DNA of 9,592 nt, taken from an uncultured Collinsella sp. (GTDB lineage: Bacteria; Actinomycetota; Coriobacteriia; Coriobacteriales; Coriobacteriaceae). Below are positions 5,494 through 9,592 of this stretch, piece after piece (the first letter of the stretch is position 1; the number at the start of each line of letters is the position of its first letter). The stretch is taken from the NCBI GenBank assembly GCA_958370325.1, contig CATXJW010000059.1:1-9592 (forward strand). Direction: 5' to 3'. Made by a program: the position numbers and the translations under genes. The notes under the pieces were generated by a model. It made no database searches and was not told where the DNA came from. It saw only the letters and a list, made by a program, of their open reading frames with translations.

Positions 5494-6783
5494 ATGAGCG
5501 ATATTTTGGACGTCTACGGTCGCGAGGTGCTCGACAGCCGCGGCAATCCCACCGTCGAGGTCGAGGTCGTGCTCGAGGACGGCAGCTTTGGCCGCGCAAT
5601 GGTGCCTTCGGGTGCTTCGACCGGCGCCTTTGAGGCCTGCGAGCTGCGCGATGGCGACAAGGGCCGCTATCTGGGCAAGGGCGTCTCTCAGGCCGTCGAG
5701 CACGTCAACAACGAGTGCGCTAACGCCGTCGTGGGCCTCGACGCCTTCGACCAGCGCGCCGTCGATGCCGCGCTGATTGCCGCGGACGGTACCCCCAACA
5801 AGACCAAGCTCGGTGCCAACGCCATCCTAGGCGTGTCGCTGGCCGTCGCCCGCGCCGCTGCCGAGTCGGCGGGCCTGTCGCTGTACCAGTACCTGGGCGG
5901 CGTCAACGCTCATCTGCTGCCCACGCCCATGATGAACATCCTCAACGGCGGCGTGCATGCCGACAATAACGTCGACTTCCAGGAGTTCATGATCATGCCG
6001 GTGGGCGCCCCGAGCTTTGCCGAGGGCCTGCGTTGGTGCGCCGAGGTCTACCACACCCTCAAGGGCGTGCTGCACGAGGCCGGCCTGGGCGGCGGCGTGG
6101 GCGACGAGGGCGGCTTTGCGCCCAACCTCAAGACCAATGCCGAGCCGTTCGAGTACATCACCAAGGCCGTGGAGAAGGCCGGCTTTAAGCCCGGCGTCGA
6201 CTTCATGTACGCCATGGACCCGGCCTCGACCGAGTTCTACAACGCCGAGACCGGCATGTACGAGCTCAAGGGCGAGGGCGTGGAGTACACGAGCGCCCAG
6301 ATGGTTGATTACTGGGAGAAGCTCGTCGACACCTATCCCATCATCTCCATCGAGGACGGCATGGCCGAGGAGGACTGGGACGGCTGGGTTGAGCTCACCC
6401 GTCGCATTGGCAACAAGGTGCAGCTGGTGGGCGACGACCTGTTCGTCACCAACACCGAGCGCCTTAAGAAGGGCATCGAGCTGGGTGCCGCCAACGCGAT
6501 CCTGGTCAAGGTCAACCAGATCGGCACGCTCACCGAGTCGCTCGAGGCCATCGAGACCGCCAAGGAGGCCGGCTATGCTTGCATCGTGAGCCACCGCTCC
6601 GGCGAGACTGAGGACTCCACGATCGCCGACCTGGTCGTGGGCGTCAACGCCGGCCAGATCAAGTCGGGCGCCCCGTGCCGCAGCGACCGTATCGCCAAGT
6701 ACAACCAGCTCATCCGTATCGAGGACGAGCTCGAGGGCAGCGCGCGCTACGCCGGCAAGGCCGCGTTCTACAACATTCGCTAA
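5494..6783 (+). CDS. eno: Enolase
   Basis: A 429-residue protein of normal bacterial length that dehydrates 2-phosphoglycerate to phosphoenolpyruvate in glycolysis; it is often a degradosome partner or surface-displayed in bacteria. Seen: loop SGASTGAFEACELRDG (39-54), H155 in NGGVHADNNVDFQEF, E164, the catalytic acid/base region GDEGGFAPNL with E205, magnesium ligands D242, E287 and D314, catalytic K339 in LVKVNQIGTLTE, SHRSGETED (366-374) and K390. All key residues are present. The start at 5494 follows AGAGGGAGA. Codon choice is strongly biased to C/G-ending codons, as expected of a highly expressed gene. It is transcribed on its own, between two terminators. Confidence 0.98.
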   Translation: MSDILDVYGREVLDSRGNPTVEVEVVLEDGSFGRAMVPSGASTGAFEACELRDGDKGRYLGKGVSQAVEHVNNECANAVVGLDAFDQRAVDAALIAADGTPNKTKLGANAILGVSLAVARAAAESAGLSLYQYLGGVNAHLLPTPMMNILNGGVHADNNVDFQEFMIMPVGAPSFAEGLRWCAEVYHTLKGVLHEAGLGGGVGDEGGFAPNLKTNAEPFEYITKAVEKAGFKPGVDFMYAMDPASTEFYNAETGMYELKGEGVEYTSAQMVDYWEKLVDTYPIISIEDGMAEEDWDGWVELTRRIGNKVQLVGDDLFVTNTERLKKGIELGAANAILVKVNQIGTLTESLEAIETAKEAGYACIVSHRSGETEDSTIADLVVGVNAGQIKSGAPCRSDRIAKYNQLIRIEDELEGSARYAGKAAFYNIR

Positions 6784-6855
6784 ACGGGCGAATTTGGCGA
6801 GGGGGAGGCTGACTCGGTTCCGCCCCGCCTTGACTGGATGTTGCAAAGCGCCATG

Positions 6856-6887
6856 GGCGCTGGGCCATATGGCTCAGCGCCTTTTTT
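6856..6887 (+). terminator. Rho-independent terminator after eno
   Basis: The stem GGCGCTG-G-GCC pairs with GGC-T-CAGCGCC (11 bp including one G-U) around an ATAT loop and is followed by six T. It lies 72 nt after the eno stop. An overlapping alternative pairing uses GCGCC at 6848-6852. Confidence 0.92.
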
Positions 6888-6926
6888 ATGTCGAGCAAAG
6901 GCTGGCGAAGGCGGTGCGGGTGCTCG

Positions 6927-6935
6927 TGCTATAAC
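6927..6935 (+). promoter_or_regulatory. Extended -10 promoter for the FtsB-like gene
   Basis: TGC followed by TATAAC is a near-consensus extended -10, located after the eno terminator and 43 nt before the next start codon. A start near 6942 would give a leader of about 37 nt. No -35 match is seen, as is common with extended -10 boxes. Confidence 0.6.
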
Positions 6936-6978
6936 TAAAGGACTTAGCGCAAACAAACCTCAACCGCACAAGGCGCAC

Positions 6979-7740
6979 ATGGATCAGATTTACGACAACA
7001 GGTATTATTCCGCCGGTTCGCGCGAGCCGTCGCCTCGCCGTGCGCGCACGGTGCAGCTCGGTGGGTCCGCCTACGCCGGCGTCGATCGCTCCACGCAGCG
7101 CCCGACAGGTACCTCGCGCCCCAATGCTCAAGTGAATACTTCGACAGATGGACCGGTGCGCCCGGCACGTTCGTCGCATGCGTCGCGTCCCTCGACTCAG
7201 GCACACGACAAATCGAGCAGGCCCTCGAACCGTTTTTCGGGCTCGGACTTTATGCGCTACGCCAACGACAACGCGGTGGTCAAGGCGATCTATGACTTTA
7301 CGCATGGCTCTCTGCGTCCGCTGTTTATCGGTATCGTGGTGGCGCTGGTGCTCGTGAGCCTGTATTTTCCCGTGCGCGATCTGTACGTGGCAAAGCGTTC
7401 GAGCGATATCTTGGCCAAGCAGGTCGAGATTCGCCAGCAATACAATGATGAGCTGCAAAAAAGCGTCGACAAGCTGCTCTCGGAGGAGGGTATCAAGGAC
7501 GCGGCGTCCGAGGACCTGGGCCTGGTGATGCCCGGCGAGAAGAAGATTGACGTGCTGGGCTTGGACGACGATTCGGACTCGTCGTCGAGCAAAAAGTCCT
7601 CAAACGCCAAGAAGGCCAGCGAAGTGGCCAAGGAAATCGGAGAAGTCGGCAAGGACGCGCCGTGGTATATCCAGGCGCTCGACATACTGTTTGGGTTTAA
7701 CGGCGTCGAGGGCCAGACGGTCGTGTCCAACGGCAAATAG
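6979..7740 (+). CDS. FtsB/DivIC-like septum formation initiator protein
   Basis: A 253-residue bitopic membrane protein. Residues 1-90 are polar and rich in Ser, Arg, Pro and Thr, probably a disordered cytoplasmic tail. One membrane segment spans about 115-134 (PLFIGIVVALVLVSLYF). A probable coiled coil follows at 138-170, then EDLGLVMPGEKKIDVL (178-193), which resembles the conserved end of the FtsB/DivIC extracytoplasmic domain. A Ser/Asp/Lys-rich linker (195-215) and a C-terminal segment ending FGFNGVEGQTVVSNGK complete it. The family joins FtsL and FtsQ/DivIB in the divisome. The position after eno and before ppx is that of Rv1024 (FtsB-like) in Mycobacterium. The start at 6979 has only a weak AAGG site, but earlier codons lie in the promoter and terminator. 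Confidence 0.8.
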   Translation: MDQIYDNRYYSAGSREPSPRRARTVQLGGSAYAGVDRSTQRPTGTSRPNAQVNTSTDGPVRPARSSHASRPSTQAHDKSSRPSNRFSGSDFMRYANDNAVVKAIYDFTHGSLRPLFIGIVVALVLVSLYFPVRDLYVAKRSSDILAKQVEIRQQYNDELQKSVDKLLSEEGIKDAASEDLGLVMPGEKKIDVLGLDDDSDSSSSKKSSNAKKASEVAKEIGEVGKDAPWYIQALDILFGFNGVEGQTVVSNGK

Positions 7741-7760
7741 CGCCCGGAGGGGAGCCTGCA

Positions 7761-8768
7761 ATGACGCATTGCGACAAACGATATAAGGTGGCGGCGATTG
7801 ACCTGGGAACGGTGTCGTCGCGACTGGTGCTGGCGCAGGTCGAGGGCGGGGCGATCGTGGAATCGTCCAAGCATACCGAGATTACCGACCTGGGCGAGGG
7901 CGTGGACGCGACGGGGCGCTTCTGCGAGGCGGCGGTCGAGCGCGTACTCGCTGCGTGCCGTACGTTTGTGGACGAGGCGCGCGCCTTTGGGGCCGTGTGC
8001 GTCTGCACCACGTGCACGAGTGCCGCGCGCGATGCGTCCAATGCCGCGTTGCTGCTGGACGGCCTGCGCGAGTTGGGGCTCGAACCACAGGTGATTCCGG
8101 GCGAGGTCGAGGCGCGCCTGACGTTTTTTGGCGTGGCGCACGACTTTGCCGGCGAGCGCATCATCGTCGCGGATTCGGGCGGCGGGTCCACGGAACTCGC
8201 GACGGGCGTATACGCTCCGGAGCGCGGCGTCTTTGCGCTGGAGGGAACGCGCTCGCTGGACATCGGTTGCCGTCGCGTGACGGAGCGATTTTTCTCGGCG
8301 CTGCCACCCGCAGGCGGCGAGCTTGCTGCCGCTGCCAACTGGGCGGGCGAGCAGTTCGCTGCCTATTTTGAGGGCCTGCCCAGTGACTTTGAGCGCGCCG
8401 AGCGCCTCGTTGCGGTGGGCGGTACCGTCACCACGCTCGTGGCGCTGGTCCACGAACTGGAGCCGTACGATTCGAGCTTTGTTCACCTGCGCGAGCTTTC
8501 GATGGAACAGGTTTCAGCCGCTATCGAGCGCATGTCCGCGCTGGACGTTACGGGTATTGCCGCGTTGCCGGGCGTGCAGCCCAAGCGCGCGGGCGTGATC
8601 TTGGCAGGCGCCGTGGTGATTCGCGAGCTTATGCGAGCCGGCGGCTACGACACGCTCACCGTAAGCGAGAACAGCCTGCTCGCCGGTATGGCTGCCACCA
8701 TCAACGAGACTCTCGACGGCGCGACCCCCACCATCGGCTGGACCCCGAGCCTCAGCGCCTTCCAATAA
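7761..8768 (+). CDS. ppx: Ppx/GppA-family exopolyphosphatase
   Basis: A 335-residue ASKHA-fold phosphatase of the short, actinobacterial Ppx type without the C-terminal HD domain. Expected activity is release of phosphate from polyphosphate or hydrolysis of pppGpp to ppGpp. Seen: AAIDLGTVSSRLVLA (11-25, phosphate-1 loop), CTSAARDASN (85-94), GEVEARLTFFG (114-124) with the probable catalytic Glu117, ADSGGGSTEL (137-146, phosphate-2 loop), VAVGGTVTTL (217-226), PGVQPKRAGVILAGA (270-284) and VSENSLLAG (301-309). The usual Asn of AIDxGTNS is Val17 here. Cysteines 80, 82 and 85 cluster before the TSAARDA motif. GGAGGGG upstream supports the start. It lies 20 nt after the FtsB-like gene and is probably cotranscribed with it. 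Confidence 0.93.
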   Translation: MTHCDKRYKVAAIDLGTVSSRLVLAQVEGGAIVESSKHTEITDLGEGVDATGRFCEAAVERVLAACRTFVDEARAFGAVCVCTTCTSAARDASNAALLLDGLRELGLEPQVIPGEVEARLTFFGVAHDFAGERIIVADSGGGSTELATGVYAPERGVFALEGTRSLDIGCRRVTERFFSALPPAGGELAAAANWAGEQFAAYFEGLPSDFERAERLVAVGGTVTTLVALVHELEPYDSSFVHLRELSMEQVSAAIERMSALDVTGIAALPGVQPKRAGVILAGAVVIRELMRAGGYDTLTVSENSLLAGMAATINETLDGATPTIGWTPSLSAFQ

Positions 8769-8832
8769 GTTGCGGTGAAATACGGACTAAATCGCCCTTT
8801 CGGGCCCCAAACAGTCCCTATTCCACCGCAAC
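8769..8832. repeat. 64-bp near-perfect palindrome after ppx
   Basis: Two 20-nt arms (8769-8788 and 8813-8832) match at 18 of 20 positions: GTTGCGGTG, AATA and GGACT each find their complement, separated by single mismatches at the same places in both arms. Inside the 24-nt centre is a second stem, GCCC-TTTC-GGGC (8794-8805). The left arm begins at the base right after the ppx stop. There is no T-tract, so intrinsic termination is not clear, though the spot between ppx (+) and tRNA-Leu (-) would suit a two-way transcription block. It may be a dispersed palindromic repeat. Confidence 0.75.
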
Positions 8833-8850
8833 TCACCATCTGTATCGGCA

Positions 8851-8921
8851 TCCAAAAGAAACAAGCCCGCATCCCTGGGGGACACGGGCTCGTAGACAAT
8901 ACATGGTAGGGGCGGTGGGAC
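8851..8921 (-). repeat. Diverged second copy of the tRNA-Leu 3' end and terminator region
   Basis: This 71-bp block matches 9047-9117 at about 60 of 71 positions, in the same orientation, 196 bp apart. On the minus strand it begins with 18 nt identical to the tRNA-Leu 3' end including CCA (8904-8921), followed by a hairpin and T-rich tract. The rest of the tRNA is missing, so this is a tRNA fragment, not a gene. Confidence 0.85.
8854..8889 (-). terminator. Terminator hairpin in the partial tRNA copy
   Basis: On the minus strand GCCCGTGTCCC pairs with GGGATGCGGGC (11 bp including two G-U) around a CCA loop, followed by TTGTTTCTTTT. It would back up the terminator at 9050-9085. Confidence 0.75.
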
Positions 8922-9046
8922 GTCTGCGTATTTGCTGCGCAAATCCGCACCGGCTTCGGCTGCCTGCCGGCGTCCTCGCCGGCTCGCTACGGACGCTGTG
9001 CGTCCGCTTGACGCTCGCCCCCTCGCGGGTTCGAGCCCCACCGGCG
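8922..9046. other. Hairpin-dense segment between the two tRNA-end copies
   Basis: No protein gene is supported here. Consecutive small perfect hairpins are visible: TTTGC-TGC-GCAAA, GCCGGCG-TCCT-CGCCGGC, CGGACGC-TGT-GCGTCCG and GCGTC-CGCTT-GACGC. Near the right end, on the plus strand, CGGGTTCGAGCCCCAC resembles a tRNA T-arm in the orientation opposite to tRNA-Leu, followed by CGGCGTCCA. The plus-strand GACGCTG inside the segment could pair with CGGCGTC as an acceptor-like stem, but no D-arm or proper anticodon arm fits. Intact tRNA function is unlikely. Confidence 0.55.
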
Positions 9047-9049
9047 TCC

Positions 9050-9085
9050 AAAAGAAATAAGCCCGCATCCCCAGGGGGCACGGGC
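9050..9085 (-). terminator. Rho-independent terminator of tRNA-Leu
   Basis: On the minus strand GCCCGTGCCCC pairs with GGGGATGCGGGC, with two G-U pairs and one unpaired or mismatched base, followed by TTATTTCTTTT. It begins 15 nt after the tRNA CCA end. Confidence 0.85.
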
Positions 9086-9099
9086 CCGTAAAAGCCAAA

Positions 9100-9184
9100 T
9101 GGTAGGGGCGGTGGGACTCGAACCCACAATCCTTGCGGCGAGAGATTTTAAGTCTCCTGCGTATGCCAATTCCGCCACGCCCCC
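9100..9184 (-). tRNA. tRNA-Leu (anticodon UAA)
   Basis: An 85-nt class II tRNA read on the minus strand. The acceptor GGGGGCG pairs with CGCCCCT (one G-U). The D-arm region holds TGGCGGAATTGGCATACGCA. The anticodon stem GGAGA/TCTCT closes the loop CTTAAAA, giving anticodon TAA, which reads UUA leucine codons. The extra arm is short, CC-GCAA-GG, and the T-arm is GTGGG-TTCGAGT-CCCAC. Discriminator A and CCA are encoded (9100-9103). The 331 bp between ppx and this gene hold the palindrome and repeats listed separately. Confidence 0.96.
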
Positions 9185-9195
9185 GTGAGACTAGA

Positions 9196-9204
9196 AGTCT
9201 AGCA
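9196..9204 (-). promoter_or_regulatory. Possible extended -10 box for tRNA-Leu
   Basis: On the minus strand this reads TGC then TAGACT, 11 nt before the tRNA 5' end, which would give a leader of about 5 nt. It lies in the 31-nt gap after the partial gene to the right. It overlaps a short palindrome AGACT-AGA-AGTCT (9188-9200). Confidence 0.35.
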
Positions 9205-9215
9205 CAAGCCGCCCG

Positions 9216-9590
9216 TTACGCGTTGACGGCCATCGAGTGTTGGCCCGACTTCTCCAGGAACTCCTGGAACTTGGCTTCGTCGCCCTTGTTCTGGTACTGC
9301 AGGGCCAGCAGGTATTCCAGGCGGCAGCTCTTGACCTTGTCGCCACCGACTTCCTTGAGCATGCGCTCCAGCTCGGGAATATCGTTGTGGCGCTTGAGGA
9401 TCATCGTGTCATACATCAGCTGGCATTCGTGTGCGACTGCCTCGGCCTGGCCGCCCTCAAAGCCTTTGATCTCGCGCAGCAATTCCTTGGACTTTTTGCG
9501 GTCCTCCTGGCCAACGTAGTAGTTAAAGGCCTTGATCACCAGGTCGACGCGCTGCATCTTGGGCAGGTTGAGTCCCAGCAGCAGGTCGAA
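9216..9590 (-). CDS. Partial helical (TPR-like) protein of unknown function
   Basis: The last 124 residues of a gene that enters from the right edge; the frame stays open to the edge, so the ATG at 9557 is probably internal. I do not recognise the family. The visible part is charged and looks all-helical: FNYYVGQEDRKKSKELLREI, then AEAVAHECQLMYDTMILKRH, then CRLEYLLALQYQNKGDEAKF, with helix pairs spaced like tetratricopeptide repeats. The segment ALQYQNKGDEAKFQEFLEK is the most TPR-like. No membrane segment or catalytic motif is visible in this part. It ends 31 nt before tRNA-Leu, on the same strand. Confidence 0.75.
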   Translation of the reverse strand, partial: FDLLLGLNLPKMQRVDLVIKAFNYYVGQEDRKKSKELLREIKGFEGGQAEAVAHECQLMYDTMILKRHNDIPELERMLKEVGGDKVKSCRLEYLLALQYQNKGDEAKFQEFLEKSGQHSMAVNA

Positions 9591-9592
9591 CA

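Noticed and set aside
5827..6846. A 339-residue open frame antisense to eno
   Set aside because: Strong codon bias in eno leaves the opposite strand open; the translation is Val/Gly/Leu/Asp-rich without domain motifs.
7290..8486. A 398-residue open frame on the minus strand
   Set aside because: It is antisense to the FtsB-like gene and ppx and spans their junction. Its composition is that of a GC-rich shadow frame, and it has no recognisable motif.
8851..9117. CRISPR array
   Set aside because: There are only two repeats of 71 bp with diverged flanks, and both contain the tRNA end and a terminator.
8645..9178. Several short minus-strand frames over the tRNA and repeat region
   Set aside because: They translate tRNA, terminator and hairpin DNA; their similarity to one another comes from the 71-bp repeat, not from protein homology.

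Overview
The window is ordinary chromosomal DNA of a GC-rich bacterium. It most resembles a gut actinobacterium of the class Coriobacteriia, probably Collinsella or a close relative. The reasons are strong G/C preference at third codon positions, the actinobacterial gene order mazG - eno - FtsB-like - ppx, and Firmicutes-style histidine genes (an RDAC-type small protein and a PHP-type histidinol phosphatase). The genus is inferred from recall, not from a search.

Positions 1-2086 (+) hold the distal part of a histidine operon: the end of hisA, then hisF, hisI, a 75-residue RDAC-family protein of unknown function, and hisE. Most junctions are tight or overlapping. The exception is hisF-hisI, which is split by a 94-nt near-symmetric hairpin element. 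Converging on the operon is a PHP-superfamily histidinol-phosphate phosphatase (2114-3025, -), so two late activities of one pathway meet tail to tail with 27 nt between them. HisF, HisI and HisE catalyse ring closure and early steps, HisA isomerises ProFAR, and the PHP enzyme makes histidinol.

Positions 3026-3333 are a divergent intergenic region with another large inverted repeat (3161-3229) and weak promoter-like boxes. Then come, on +, a free-standing LarC C-terminal domain (nickel-pincer cofactor family), a YfcE-type phosphodiesterase and MazG, which is translationally coupled to yfcE. A clear Rho-independent terminator (5309-5354) ends this block.

Positions 5355-8768 (+) hold eno, with a leader carrying a direct repeat and a hairpin, and its own strong terminator (6856-6887). 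They are followed by an FtsB/DivIC-like membrane protein with its own extended -10 box, and a Ppx/GppA phosphatase 20 nt later. Apart from the missing DUF501 gene this matches the Mycobacterium mazG-eno-Rv1024-Rv1025-Rv1026 neighbourhood as I recall it.

Positions 8769-9215 have no protein gene. They hold a 64-bp near-perfect palindrome, a tRNA-Leu(UAA) gene (-) with encoded CCA and terminator, and a second diverged 71-bp copy of the tRNA 3' end plus terminator. The two copies are separated by 125 bp dense in small hairpins. A partial, mostly helical protein gene of unknown function (9216-9590, -) runs off the right edge.

I see no CRISPR array, transposase, phage gene, toxin-antitoxin pair or defence system. 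The unexplained signals are the intergenic palindromes, the duplicated tRNA end, the RDAC protein in the his operon and the orphan LarC domain.
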